Shown here piece after piece: positions 53,327-63,374 of a stretch of DNA of 64,000 bases. Each line of letters begins with the position of its first letter. Positions within the stretch are counted from its first letter, which is position 1. The position numbers and the translations under genes were made by a program. The notes under the pieces are model-generated. The model saw only the letters and a list, made by a program, of their open reading frames with translations. It was not told the origin of the DNA and did not search any database. The DNA comes from Thiobacillus sp. UBA3361 (lineage in GTDB: Bacteria > Pseudomonadota > Gammaproteobacteria > Burkholderiales > Thiobacillaceae). The stretch is taken from the NCBI GenBank assembly GCA_002360535.1, contig DEQR01000079.1:56517-120516 (forward strand), given 5' to 3'.

Positions 53327-54631
53327 TCAATCCGCCGCGATGGCCGGCAGGCCGCCACGGATGTGCAGGTCGCGCTGGGGATAGGGAATGGTGATGCCCG
53401 CCGCCTTGAACAGGCGCCAGATGGTCAGGTTCACCTCGGAGCGCACGTTCATCAGACCGGACTGAGGGTCGTTGATCCAGACCCGCAGTTCCAGTTCGAT
53501 GCCGTTGTCGCCGAAGGCGACCAGCCGGGCGGCGGGTGCCGGGTCGGCCAGCACCCGGGAACACGCCCCGGCGGCCTCCAGCATGAGGGCCATGGCCTGT
53601 TCGGGATCATCGTCATAGCTGATGGACACCGGCAGCTTGAGGCGCACGTTGGGGTCCGTGTAGCTCCAGTTGATCACCTCGGTGGTGATCAGGGTCTCGT
53701 TGGGGATGAGCCGCTCCACCCCGTCCCGGTCGCGCACCACCACGTAGCGGGCACGCAGTTCCTGCACCCAGCCGAAGGTGTTGTCGATGGTGATCACGTC
53801 GCCGGGGCGGATGGAGCGGTCGAACAGGACGATGAAGCCGCTGATGAAGTTGCTGGCGATGCGTTGCAGGCCGAAGCCCAGGCCCACGCCCAGGGCGCCG
53901 CCGAACACCTTCAGGGCAGTCAGGTCGATGCCCACCGTTTCCAGTGCCACCAGCAGGGCCACAGTCAGCAGGGCGAACTTGCTCAGCTTGCCCAGGGCCA
54001 CCTGCATGCTGGGGTTGATGTGCCGAGACTGCGCCAGCCGGGATTCGATCAGCCGCGACAACCAGAGCGCGAACACCCAGAGCAGGATCAGGCTCAGGAG
54101 CAACTTGCCAGTATCGAGCAGCGACACGCGCATCCCGCCCAATTGCATGGCCACGCCGTCCAGCGCCGCCAGCACCGGCGTCAGCCAGCCCAGCAGATGC
54201 ATGGCGACCACGATCCAAACCGAGGTGGCGATCAGGTTCTCCCAGGCCTTGATCGCCGGACCGGGCCGGAAGGTCTTGCGCAGCACGTAAATGGCGATGC
54301 GGATGCCGGCCATCGACAGCATCAAGGGGATCGCCAGGTCGAGCAAATCCCCCCGGTGCCCCAGGCCGGGCAACAGGGCGCGGCCGGCCAGCACACCCAG
54401 CAGCATGCTCAACGGGAACAGGATGCGCTGGCCGGCCTTCAGGGTCATCCGCCGCAGGTCGTATTCGGCGCCTTGCTCGGAGCGCTCGCCCAGACTCTTG
54501 CCCAGCGTGCGATCGACCATGATCGCCCCCGCCGCCGCCAGCAGCAGCACGCCCGCCTCCCACCACAGCGAGGCATCGTGGAGATGGCTGAGAAACAGCT
54601 CTTGAAGGTTTTGCAACTCGGGGCCGGGCAT
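53327..54631 (-). CDS. MscS-family mechanosensitive channel
   Basis: A 434-residue inner-membrane channel. About five transmembrane helices lie before the pore helix LGVGLGFGLQRIASNFISG and the MscS beta domain (IRPGDVITIDNTFGWVQEL). The C-terminal alpha/beta domain ends with DLHIRGGLPA. It protects against hypo-osmotic shock. An ATG at 54667 is an alternative start adding 12 residues. Divergent from glgP with a 121-bp gap. Confidence 0.93.
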   Translation of the reverse strand: MPGPELQNLQELFLSHLHDASLWWEAGVLLLAAAGAIMVDRTLGKSLGERSEQGAEYDLRRMTLKAGQRILFPLSMLLGVLAGRALLPGLGHRGDLLDLAIPLMLSMAGIRIAIYVLRKTFRPGPAIKAWENLIATSVWIVVAMHLLGWLTPVLAALDGVAMQLGGMRVSLLDTGKLLLSLILLWVFALWLSRLIESRLAQSRHINPSMQVALGKLSKFALLTVALLVALETVGIDLTALKVFGGALGVGLGFGLQRIASNFISGFIVLFDRSIRPGDVITIDNTFGWVQELRARYVVVRDRDGVERLIPNETLITTEVINWSYTDPNVRLKLPVSISYDDDPEQAMALMLEAAGACSRVLADPAPAARLVAFGDNGIELELRVWINDPQSGLMNVRSEVNLTIWRLFKAAGITIPYPQRDLHIRGGLPAIAAD

Positions 54632-54752
54632 GGTGCGAAGGGGTGACGGCGGGATGTTCCGCAACATACCCGAAACATGTCGGCGGCGGCAAAGCCCTGT
54701 AATCTTCCATATCCAACCAACAATTCCGTCAGTACGAAGCGACGCCCACGCC

Positions 54753-57302
54753 ATGAACCGATCGACGACACATCACCTCAGGCCCCTGCGGTCCAGCAAA
54801 CCCAAAGCCGAACTGTACGAAATGCCGCCTCTGGCCATGGATGGGGAGGGCCTGGCCATGGATATCCGCCGCTATTTCGGCAATTTCCTCGGCCGCGACT
54901 CCCACTGCCGCTCCACCCACTACCCGTATATCGCCATCGCCCTGGCCCTGCGCGACCGGCTCATGGAACGCTGGAAGCGCACCCGCCAGGCCTACGAGGA
55001 GCGGGACGCGAAACACGCCTACTACCTGTCCCTGGAATTCCTGATGGGCCGCACGCTGAACAACGCCCTGCTCAATTTGGGTCTGGATGGCACCGCCGCC
55101 CCGACCCTGGCCCGCCTGGGCCTGGACATAGAAGAGCTGCTCGACGTGGAGAACGACGCCGGTCTGGGCAACGGCGGCCTGGGACGGCTGGCCGCCTGCT
55201 TCCTGGACAGCTGCGCCACCCTGCAACTGCCGGTGATGGGCTACGGCATCCGTTATGAGTACGGCATGTTCCGCCAGCACATCGAGAACAGCCGCCAGGT
55301 GGAGGAGCCCGACCATTGGCTGCGCGAAGGCAACCCCTGGGAACTGGAGCGCCCCGAGCACACCCGCCGGGTTCACTATTACGGGCGCACCGAACGCTAC
55401 CGCGACGCCACCGGGCGCGTGAACGTGCGCTGGGTGGATACCCACGATGTGCTGGCGGTCCCCTTCGACACCCCCATTCCCGGCTACAGGAACGACACCG
55501 TCAACGTGCTGCGCCTGTGGAGCGCAGCAGCCACCGACGAGTTCGACCTGGGCGAATTCAACGCCGGCTCCTACACCGAATCGGTGGCGGCGAAGAACGC
55601 CGCCGAGAACATCACCATGGTGCTCTACCCCAACGACGCCAGCGAGAACGGCAAGGAGCTGCGCCTCAAACAGCAATACTTTCTCGCCTCGGCCAGCCTG
55701 CAGGACGTGCTGGACCGCTGGGAACTGCACCACGGCCGCGACTACGGCCGCTTCGCGGAGAAGAACTGTTTCCAACTCAACGACACTCACCCCACCTGCG
55801 CGGTGCCCGAGCTGATGCGCCTGCTGATGGACGTGCGCGGCCTGGAATGGGAAGACGCCTGGGCCATCACCAGCAAAACCATGGCCTACACCAACCACAC
55901 CCTGCTGCCCGAGGCCCTGGAGAAATGGCCGGTGCGCGTGTTCGGCCAGCTGCTGCCCCGCCTGCTGGAGATCATCTACGAGATCAACGCCCGCTTCCTG
56001 ACCGACGTGGCGCGCCGCTGGCCGGGTGACAACGAACGCCTGGCGCGCATGTCGCTGATCGAGGAAGGACCGGAGCCGCAGGTGCGCATGGCCTACCTGG
56101 CCATCGTCGGCAGCTACTCCGTCAACGGCGTGGCCGAACTGCATTCCGACCTGCTGCGCCAGGGCCTGTTCCGCGATTTCCATGAACTGTGGCCGCGCAA
56201 GTTCAACAACAAGACCAACGGGGTGACGCAGCGGCGCTGGATGGCGTCGGCCAACCCCGGCCTGGCGCGGCTGTTGAACGAGACCCTGGGCGAGGGCTGG
56301 GTCACCCACCTAGACCGTTTGCAGGCCCTGGCCGGGCATGCCGAGGATGCCGGCTTCCGCGCCCGCTGGCACGCGGTGAAACGCGCCAACAAGGAACGCC
56401 TGGCGCGGCTGGTGCGCCAGGACTGCCAGGTGGATTTCCACCCGGACGCCCTGTTCGACGTGCAGGTGAAGCGCATCCACGAATACAAGCGCCAACTCCT
56501 CAACATCCTGCACGTCATCCACCTCTACGCCCGCCTCAAGGCCGGCGACGGTGCGAGTGACAAAACCCCGTGGACCAACCGCTGCGTGCTCATCGGCGGC
56601 AAGGCCGCGCCCGGCTACTTCATGGCCAAGCGCATCATCACCCTGATCTGCAAGGTGGCGGACATGGTGAACGGCGACGCGCAAGTCGAAGGCCGCCTGA
56701 AGGTGGCCTTCCTGCCCAACTACCGGGTCTCGGCCATGGAGATCATCGCCCCCGGCACCGACCTCTCGGAGCAGATTTCCACCGCCGGCAAGGAGGCCTC
56801 CGGCACCGGCAACATGAAATTCATGATGAACGGGGCGGCGACCATCGGCACCCTGGACGGGGCCAACATCGAAATCCGCGAGGAACTGACCAAGCTGACC
56901 GGCAACGACGACAACTTCTTCCTGTTCGGGCTGACCGCCCATGAAGTGGAGGACACCCGCCGGCACTACGATCCCAACGCCATCATCGAGGCGGACCCGG
57001 ACCTGAAGCGGGTGATGGGGCTGCTGGAATCGGGCCACTTCAACCACTTCGAGCCGGGCCTGTTCGATCCCATCATCCAGGCCATCCGCAGTCCGCATGA
57101 CCCCTGGCTGGTGGCGGCCGACTTCCGTGCCTATGTGGATGCCCAGGCGCGGGCGGCGGCGGCCTACCGGGACGCCGAGCGGTGGACGCGCATGAGCATC
57201 CTCAACACCGCCGCCAGCGGTAAGTTCTCCACCGACCGGACCATGCAGGAATACAACGAGGGTATCTGGAAGCTGGCGCCGGTGGCGGCCACCCCCGCCT
57301 GA
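54753..57302 (+). CDS. glgP: Glycogen/maltodextrin phosphorylase
   Basis: An 849-residue PLP enzyme releasing glucose-1-phosphate from alpha-1,4-glucans. Present are LGNGGLGRLAACFLDS, KFNNKTNGVTQRRW, KRIHEYKRQLLN, and the PLP region EASGTGNMKFMMNGA, in which the Lys carries PLP. The N-terminus is about 30 residues longer than E. coli GlgP, so the start could be downstream. A TGTAAT hexamer near 54699 may be its -10. No other glycogen genes are adjacent. Confidence 0.96.
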   Translation: MNRSTTHHLRPLRSSKPKAELYEMPPLAMDGEGLAMDIRRYFGNFLGRDSHCRSTHYPYIAIALALRDRLMERWKRTRQAYEERDAKHAYYLSLEFLMGRTLNNALLNLGLDGTAAPTLARLGLDIEELLDVENDAGLGNGGLGRLAACFLDSCATLQLPVMGYGIRYEYGMFRQHIENSRQVEEPDHWLREGNPWELERPEHTRRVHYYGRTERYRDATGRVNVRWVDTHDVLAVPFDTPIPGYRNDTVNVLRLWSAAATDEFDLGEFNAGSYTESVAAKNAAENITMVLYPNDASENGKELRLKQQYFLASASLQDVLDRWELHHGRDYGRFAEKNCFQLNDTHPTCAVPELMRLLMDVRGLEWEDAWAITSKTMAYTNHTLLPEALEKWPVRVFGQLLPRLLEIIYEINARFLTDVARRWPGDNERLARMSLIEEGPEPQVRMAYLAIVGSYSVNGVAELHSDLLRQGLFRDFHELWPRKFNNKTNGVTQRRWMASANPGLARLLNETLGEGWVTHLDRLQALAGHAEDAGFRARWHAVKRANKERLARLVRQDCQVDFHPDALFDVQVKRIHEYKRQLLNILHVIHLYARLKAGDGASDKTPWTNRCVLIGGKAAPGYFMAKRIITLICKVADMVNGDAQVEGRLKVAFLPNYRVSAMEIIAPGTDLSEQISTAGKEASGTGNMKFMMNGAATIGTLDGANIEIREELTKLTGNDDNFFLFGLTAHEVEDTRRHYDPNAIIEADPDLKRVMGLLESGHFNHFEPGLFDPIIQAIRSPHDPWLVAADFRAYVDAQARAAAAYRDAERWTRMSILNTAASGKFSTDRTMQEYNEGIWKLAPVAATPA

Positions 57303-57323
57303 TCCGGTGCCGGGCGACCGGGT

Positions 57324-57857
57324 TCAGCCCAGGAACAGTGCCAGGGCGCCCAGGATCAGCATCGCCAGTCCGGCGGCCACCACGCGCCCATCCGGCTCGC
57401 GGATGCCGGCGCGCACCTCCAGACGCACCCGGTCGAGGGAGATCTTTGGCGCGGCCCTGGGCGTCAGCACCACCCGGTATTCGCCGGGTGTCACGGCCTC
57501 CAGCCACAGCAGGCGTTCCACGAAGGCCGGGTTGCTGTCCGATACGGACTTCACGGCCAGCCTGAGTTCCACCTCCCTGAACGGCCGTCCGTCCAGATAG
57601 ACCTGCGCCAGGTAGCGGTCGGCGGGCGGTTGGGACTCATCCATGTTGGGTGCGAAACTGCCCTGGGCCTTGAGGATCAGGCCCGCCGGCCGCATGTCGG
57701 CCGAGAGCACGAACCCGCCGCTGTCCAGACGCCCCGCTTCGCCAGCCTTGAAGTCCAGGGTCTGGGCCAGGTCCCCGCTGTAGAACTTGGCCTGGATCCA
57801 GTAGCCGGGCCCCAGAACCAGGCCGGCAACGATGAGCAGCAGGAGAACAGGTTTCAT
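57324..57857 (-). CDS. Uncharacterised membrane-anchored protein
   Basis: Not recognised. 177 residues with an N-terminal signal/anchor (KPVLLLLIVAGLVLGPGYW) and a C-terminal transmembrane helix (VVAAGLAMLILGALALFL). Between them is a periplasmic beta-rich region with paired SGGFVLSADMRPAGLIL and AQVYLDGRPFREVELRLAV strands. The fold might be a jelly-roll-like ligand domain; no function is assigned. Confidence 0.7.
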   Translation of the reverse strand: MKPVLLLLIVAGLVLGPGYWIQAKFYSGDLAQTLDFKAGEAGRLDSGGFVLSADMRPAGLILKAQGSFAPNMDESQPPADRYLAQVYLDGRPFREVELRLAVKSVSDSNPAFVERLLWLEAVTPGEYRVVLTPRAAPKISLDRVRLEVRAGIREPDGRVVAAGLAMLILGALALFLG

Positions 57858-57890
57858 GGGGTCGGGGCCGGTCGTGCCGGTGGTGAGCGG

Positions 57891-58127
57891 TTAAAGGGCC
57901 GTGCCGGGCTTCCGGCACTCGCATTTGTAGGTGAAACCCTCGCCCGGCCGGGCCGTGCAGGAGAAGCCCTGCACCCCGGTCTGGCCGCAGGTCGCCTGGC
58001 ACTGCTCCTCCTTGCCGTCGCAGGCGGCACGGGACACGTCCGGCGGAGCGGTCTCGCTGGTGCTGATGGACAGGCAACCGGCCAGGCCGAAGGCGGCCAA
58101 CAGGGACAGGATGAGACTGCGGTTCAT
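57891..58127 (-). CDS. Cys-rich small lipoprotein
   Basis: 78 residues. A signal peptide with lipobox LAGC puts the lipidated Cys at 18. The mature part has eight further Cys-spaced residues (CDGKEEQCQATCGQTG, SCTARPGEGFTYKCECRKPG), suggesting disulfides or metal binding. GGAGG lies 8 bases upstream of the ATG at 58127. Function unknown; proximity to the Cus genes is only suggestive. Confidence 0.75.
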   Translation of the reverse strand: MNRSLILSLLAAFGLAGCLSISTSETAPPDVSRAACDGKEEQCQATCGQTGVQGFSCTARPGEGFTYKCECRKPGTAL

Positions 58128-58219
58128 GGTTGCGACCTCCGTTGACAGGACAGGCCCATTGTCCGTCCGGGACGGGTGCGCCGGGCAAGGATCGGGATCA
58201 CTGGGGAACGGAGAAATCT

Positions 58220-58594
58220 CTACAGCCATCCGCGCAGAGTGGCGGCCACCTCCGCCTCGCGCATGGGCAAGGGGAGGGCGGCGTCGATGCGGAAGCGCTG
58301 TCCCACCTTGTCCAGGGCGGCCTGGTGGGCGGGATCGTAATAGACCAGCACGCGCGTGCCGGCCATGGATTGCACCGCGGCCAGCAGGGATTCCAGGTTG
58401 CTTACCCGGTCGCGGAAATCGGGCTGGAACCAGAAATCCGCCACCACCACCGCCGGCCGGTTCTTGCGCAGCCAGGCGATGGCCTTGCGCACGCTGAATT
58501 CCATATGCACCTGGTAGCCGGCGGATTCGTAGAGGGGTTTGAGGTTGCCGTGGCCGAGGAATTCGGCCACGGCAAGGAGAGCGGGTTTGTCCAT
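58220..58594 (-). CDS. Receiver-like small protein
   Basis: 124 residues with an alternating alpha/beta pattern reminiscent of a response-regulator receiver (VVVADFWFQPDFRDRVSN, TRVLVYYDP). The Asp in VVVADFWF sits at the phosphoacceptor position, but the acidic N-terminal pair and the conserved Lys are not clear. Possibly a pseudo-receiver. No partner was identified. Confidence 0.6.
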   Translation of the reverse strand: MDKPALLAVAEFLGHGNLKPLYESAGYQVHMEFSVRKAIAWLRKNRPAVVVADFWFQPDFRDRVSNLESLLAAVQSMAGTRVLVYYDPAHQAALDKVGQRFRIDAALPLPMREAEVAATLRGWL

Positions 58595-58712
58595 GGCCGG
58601 ATTGTACCGGGCTGCCCGGCCAGCGCCGCGGAGTTGTGAGGGAATGAGCCCGCCCACGCCCCCATGTGGCTGTCCGCCATCCGCCGCCACCCGCCCGACG
58701 AGCGGGCCGGCC

Positions 58713-61700
58713 TCAGCGCGGGCCGGCGGTTTCGCCTACGCCGGCCAGTCCACGCCCGCGCCACAGCAGATAGGCCACGGGGATGACGAACATGGACAGC
58801 AGCGGCGCGGTGATCATCCCACCCACCATGGGCGCGGCGATGCGCTGCATCACCTCCGAACCGGTGCCGCCGCCGAGCATGATGGGCAACAGGCCGGCGA
58901 GGATCACCGCCACGGTCATCGCCTTCGGCCGCACCCGCAGCACGGCGCCTTCCATGATGGCGTCGATCAGGTCGCGGCGATTGTGGAAACGCCCCGCCTC
59001 CACGTGCTTCTTCACCGCCTGGTCCAGGTAGATCAGCATGATCACCCCGAACTCCGCCGCCACCCCGGCCAGGGCGATGAAGCCCACCGCCACCGCCACC
59101 GACATGTTGTAGCCCAGGAGATGCAGCAGCCAGTAGCCGCCGATCAGTGCGAAGGGCAGGCTGGCCATGATCAACAGGGGCTGCCAAAGGTTGCGGAAGG
59201 TCAGGTAGAGCAACAGGAAAATGATCGCCAGGGTCAGCGGTACCACCAGCTTCAGGCGCGCCTCGGCCCGTTCCAGGTACTCGTACTGGCCCGACCAGGA
59301 CACCGAGTAACCCGGCGGCAATTTGACCTTCTCCGCCACCGCCCGTTGCGCGTCTTTCACATAGCCGCCCAGGTCGCGGTCGCGGATATCGACGTAGATC
59401 CAGCCGTTGGGGCGCGCGTTCTCGCTCTTCAGCATGGGCGGGCCGTCGGCGATCTCCAGCCTGGCGACGCTGCCCAGGGCGACGTTGGCGCCCTGTTTGG
59501 TGATCAGCGGCAGGCCGGCCAGGTCGCTCAGACTGTCGCGTTTCTCGCGCGGGAAGCGTACCTGGATCGGGTAGCGCTCCAGGCCCTCCACCGTTTCGGC
59601 CACCGTCGCGCCGCCCACGCCCAGGGCGATCAGATCCTGGATGTCGGCGATGTTCAGGCCGTAGCGAGCCGCCGCCTGGCGATCGACATGGACGTTGATG
59701 TAGCGCCCCGCCGCCACCCGCTCCGCGAAGGCCGAGGCAGTACCGGGCACAGCCTTCAATACCCGCTCGATGTCCGCGCCGATGCCCTCGATCACCGCCA
59801 GGTCCGGGCCGGCGATCTTCACACCCACCGGGCTGCGGATGCCTGTGGCCAGCATGTCGATGCGCGTGCGGATGGGCTGGATCCACAGGTTGGCCAGGCT
59901 GGGGATGCGCACGTTGCGGTCCAGCTCGTCGGTGATGTCCTGGAGGGTCACGCCCGGACGCCACTCGCTCGGGGGCTTGAGCTGGATGGTGGTCTCGATC
60001 ATGGTCAGGGGCGCCGGGTCGGTGGCCGTGTCGGCGCGGCCGATCTTGCCGAACACCGACTTCACCTCCGGCACTGTCTTGATCATGCGGTCCATCTGCT
60101 GCAACAGATGCGAGGCGTTGCCGGGACTGAGGCCCGGCAGGGTGGTAGGCATGGCCAGCAGGTCGCCCTCGTCCAGGGGCGGGATGAATTCCGTGCCCAC
60201 GCGCGCGAAGGGGTACCAGGTGGCCGCCAGCATCAGGGCCGCGAGCAGCAGCAGGGTTTTCGGAAAACGCAGTGCCAGGGCGATCAATGGCCGATAGACA
60301 GCGATCAGGAAGCGGTTGAGCGGGTTCTTCCGCTCGTCCGGGATGCGGCCGCGGATGAAATAGCCCATCAGCACCGGGATCAGGGTCACCGACAGGCCTG
60401 CAGAGGCGGCCATGGCGTAGGTCTTGGTGAACGCCAGCGGCGCGAACAGGCGCCCTTCCTGGGCCTCCAGGGTGAACACCGGCAGGAAACTGACGGTGAT
60501 GATCAGCAGGCTGAAGAACAACGCCGGGCCGACCTCGGCGGCGGCCTGGGCGGCGATGGCGAAGTAGTCGGGTTTGTCCTGCGCGCCCCGTTCGTGCCGC
60601 CACGCCTCCAGATGCTTGTGGGCGTTCTCGATCATGACGATGGCCGCGTCCACCATGGCGCCGATGGCGATGGCGATGCCGCCCAGGGACATGATGTTGG
60701 CATTAATGCCCTGCTCGCGCATGACGATGAAGGCGATCAGCACCCCCAGGGGCAGGGAGACGATGGCCACGAAGCTGGACCGCAGGTGGAACAGGAACAC
60801 CGCGCACACCAGGGCGACGACGATGAACTCCTCCGCCAGCTTGTGAGTCAGGGTCTCCACCGAACGCTTGATGAGCCCGGAGCGATCATAGGTGGGTACG
60901 ATCTCCACCCCCTCGGGCAGGCTCTTCTTCAGGGTCTCCAGCCTGGCCTTCACCGCGGCGATGGTCTCCAGGGCATTGGCGCCGTAGCGCATGACGATGA
61001 CCCCGCCGACCACCTCACCCTCCCCGTCCAGTTCGGCGATGCCCCGACGCATCTGCGGGCCGATCTGCACCCGCGCCACGTCGCGCAGGAAGACCGGTGT
61101 GCCCGCCGGCCCCAGACCGACCGGGATGGCGCGGAAATCGTCCAGCGAGCGCAAATAGCCGGCGGCGCGCACCATGTATTCCGCCTCGCCCAACTCGACG
61201 ATGGAGCCACCGGATTCCTGGTTGGCGCGGCGTATGGCGCCGACCACCTCGGACAGCGGCACCTTCAGCGCGCGCATGCGGTCCGGGTCCAGCACCACCT
61301 GATACTGCTTGACCATACCGCCGACGGTGGCCACCTCGGCGACGTTGGGCAGACCCTGCAACTCGAACTTGAGGAACCAGTCCTGCAGCGAGCGCAGCTG
61401 GGCCAGGTCGTGCTTGCCGGTCTTGTCGGTGAGGGCGTACTCGTAGATCCAGCCGACGCCGGTGGCATCGGGGCCGATGGCAGGCTTGGCGGCGGCGGGC
61501 AGCTTGCTGGCGGCGGTGTTCAGATACTCCAGTACCCGCGAACGGGCCCAATACAGATCGGTGCCGTCCTCGAACAGGATATAGACGTAGGAGTCGCCGA
61601 ACATGGAGTAGCCGCGCACCACCCGCGCCCCCGGCACGGCCATCATGGTGGTGGCCAAGGGGTAGGTGACCTGGTTTTCCACCACTTGGGGCGCCTGCCC

Positions 61701-61862
61701 GGGGAAGGGGGTGCGGATGATGACCTGCACATCGGACAGATCGGGAATGGCGTCCAGCGGGGTCTTCAGCACCGACACCACGCCCCAGGCCGTGGCCATC
61801 ACGGTGGCCAGCAGCACCAGAAAGCGGTTGTGGATGGACCAGTGGATGAGTTTGGCGATCAT
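58713..61862 (-). CDS. cusA: Cu(I)/Ag(I) RND efflux pump CusA
   Basis: A 1049-residue heavy-metal RND transporter driven by the proton gradient. Asp405 in GAMVDAAIVMIEN is the proton-relay residue, and the three copper-binding methionines align with E. coli 573/623/672: Met571 (LLAMPTTLPG), Met621 (APLTMIETT) and Met670 (RTRIDMLATG). Two sets of transmembrane helices flank the periplasmic loops. It overlaps cusB by 4 bases. Confidence 0.97.
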   Translation of the reverse strand: MIAKLIHWSIHNRFLVLLATVMATAWGVVSVLKTPLDAIPDLSDVQVIIRTPFPGQAPQVVENQVTYPLATTMMAVPGARVVRGYSMFGDSYVYILFEDGTDLYWARSRVLEYLNTAASKLPAAAKPAIGPDATGVGWIYEYALTDKTGKHDLAQLRSLQDWFLKFELQGLPNVAEVATVGGMVKQYQVVLDPDRMRALKVPLSEVVGAIRRANQESGGSIVELGEAEYMVRAAGYLRSLDDFRAIPVGLGPAGTPVFLRDVARVQIGPQMRRGIAELDGEGEVVGGVIVMRYGANALETIAAVKARLETLKKSLPEGVEIVPTYDRSGLIKRSVETLTHKLAEEFIVVALVCAVFLFHLRSSFVAIVSLPLGVLIAFIVMREQGINANIMSLGGIAIAIGAMVDAAIVMIENAHKHLEAWRHERGAQDKPDYFAIAAQAAAEVGPALFFSLLIITVSFLPVFTLEAQEGRLFAPLAFTKTYAMAASAGLSVTLIPVLMGYFIRGRIPDERKNPLNRFLIAVYRPLIALALRFPKTLLLLAALMLAATWYPFARVGTEFIPPLDEGDLLAMPTTLPGLSPGNASHLLQQMDRMIKTVPEVKSVFGKIGRADTATDPAPLTMIETTIQLKPPSEWRPGVTLQDITDELDRNVRIPSLANLWIQPIRTRIDMLATGIRSPVGVKIAGPDLAVIEGIGADIERVLKAVPGTASAFAERVAAGRYINVHVDRQAAARYGLNIADIQDLIALGVGGATVAETVEGLERYPIQVRFPREKRDSLSDLAGLPLITKQGANVALGSVARLEIADGPPMLKSENARPNGWIYVDIRDRDLGGYVKDAQRAVAEKVKLPPGYSVSWSGQYEYLERAEARLKLVVPLTLAIIFLLLYLTFRNLWQPLLIMASLPFALIGGYWLLHLLGYNMSVAVAVGFIALAGVAAEFGVIMLIYLDQAVKKHVEAGRFHNRRDLIDAIMEGAVLRVRPKAMTVAVILAGLLPIMLGGGTGSEVMQRIAAPMVGGMITAPLLSMFVIPVAYLLWRGRGLAGVGETAGPR

Positions 61863-63364
61863 GGCGCATGCCTCCCGGCATGGCTCCCACCGGCTGTTCG
61901 GGATGAGGATGGCAAGAGACGGATCGCCGTCACCGGAAACTCCCCGCCTTCCTTCACCATGTCGAATTCCACCGCCTGGCCGGGTTTGAGGCCCTTGAGG
62001 ATGGCCTTGTCCTTCACCGTGAACGCCATGGTCATCGCCGGCCATTTCAGGCTGGGGATGGGGTCATGTTCCATCTCCAGTTCGCCGGTGTCGGCGTTGG
62101 CCTTGACGATGCGTGCGGTGCCGGTGTGCACGTCCCCGCCCGGCGACTTCAGCTTCTCCAACGCACCCTTCAGGTTGGCTTCCGACTCGATCAGGAACTG
62201 GCCCGAGGTGACCACCTTCTCGCCGCCCCCCAGGCCTTCCAGGATGAGGGTCCGGCCGTCGTACTCCATGCCGGTCTTGACCTGTATCGGGGCATAGCGC
62301 CCCTCACCCTGGGCGACCAGGACGATGGCCCGCTTACCGGTCTGGATGACGGCCTCGCTGGGCACGATCACCCCTTCCTCACCCTTGCCGCCGTAGAGCG
62401 TCACCTTGGCGAACATGCCGGGCTTGAGCTTCGGGCCGGGATTGGCCAGGACGATGCGAACCGGGTGGGTGCGGGTGGCGGCGTTCACCTGCGGATAGAC
62501 ATAGTCGATCCGGCCCTCGAACACCTCGCCCGGCAGGCTGTCCACGCTCACCTCGGCGGACTTGCCAGCGGCGATCCAGGCGGCCTGTTCCTCCATTACC
62601 TCGGCGGTAACCCAGACGCGCGACAGATCGGTGATCTCCAGCAAGGGCATGCGCGCGCTGACGGCGGCGCCCTCATGCACGGCGATGCGGCTGACCACGC
62701 CGCCGGCGGGGGCGTGGTAGGGCACCCGGCTGAAAGCCGGTCCGCCCTTGTCCAACCGTGCAACCTCGGCATCCGACAGGCCCAGGAAAAGGAGTTTCTG
62801 CCGCGCCGCAGCCATCCAGGCGGCGTCCTCGGGATGCTTGCGGGCGAGCAGGTATTCCTCCTGGGCGGCATACAGGTCGGGGCTATAGACCCTGGCGATC
62901 AGCTGCCCCTTGTTTACCGGATCGCCCTCGGTGTGCACGCGCAAATCTTCGATCCAGCCCGAGGCGCGGGTTTGCAGCACCTGGATACGGTTTTCGTCGG
63001 CGCGCACGTAGCCCACCGTGTCGATACGCCGCCACAATCGGCCGACCTCGGCCGCGGCGGTGCGCACGCCCAGGTTCTGGGCCACGCGCGGGTCGATGGT
63101 GACAACCCCGCCGTCGTCCTCCCCGGCATATTTGGGCACCAGGTCCATGTCCATGAAGGGGGACTTGCCCGGTTTGTCAAAATGCTGGTCTGGCACCATG
63201 GGGTCGTACCAGTAGAGCACCTGGTGCTCGCCGGTGGGGGGTGCCGGCGCCGTGGCCGGTGGGGTCGGGGACTGCGCCGCCGGACGCAGGGCGAACCAGG
63301 CGACCGCGCCACCCGCGGCCAAACCCAGCAGCAGGACGGCGAGCAATTTCAGTTTGACGTTCAT
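61859..63364 (-). CDS. cusB: Efflux adaptor CusB fused to a CusF-like domain
   Basis: A 501-residue periplasmic membrane-fusion protein. An N-terminal anchor/signal (1-27) precedes a heavy-metal-binding domain (about 50-79, YWYDPMVPDQHFDKPGKSPF then MDMDLVPKY). The barrel-sandwich and alpha-hairpin domains follow (VLQTRASGWIEDLRVHTEGD). A C-terminal CusF-type metallochaperone domain (about 412-482) holds the copper ligands His433, Trp441, Met444 and Met446 (EHDPIPSLKWPAMTMAF). The fusion replaces the separate cusF gene. Confidence 0.96.
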   Translation of the reverse strand: MNVKLKLLAVLLLGLAAGGAVAWFALRPAAQSPTPPATAPAPPTGEHQVLYWYDPMVPDQHFDKPGKSPFMDMDLVPKYAGEDDGGVVTIDPRVAQNLGVRTAAAEVGRLWRRIDTVGYVRADENRIQVLQTRASGWIEDLRVHTEGDPVNKGQLIARVYSPDLYAAQEEYLLARKHPEDAAWMAAARQKLLFLGLSDAEVARLDKGGPAFSRVPYHAPAGGVVSRIAVHEGAAVSARMPLLEITDLSRVWVTAEVMEEQAAWIAAGKSAEVSVDSLPGEVFEGRIDYVYPQVNAATRTHPVRIVLANPGPKLKPGMFAKVTLYGGKGEEGVIVPSEAVIQTGKRAIVLVAQGEGRYAPIQVKTGMEYDGRTLILEGLGGGEKVVTSGQFLIESEANLKGALEKLKSPGGDVHTGTARIVKANADTGELEMEHDPIPSLKWPAMTMAFTVKDKAILKGLKPGQAVEFDMVKEGGEFPVTAIRLLPSSSRTAGGSHAGRHAP

Positions 63365-63374
63365 GACGGCCTCC

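Noticed and set aside
58539..62297. More than 1200 codons open antisense to cusA and cusB
   Set aside because: His/Gln/Gly-rich nonsense composition typical of the reverse frame; both genes on the other strand are intact with functional motifs.
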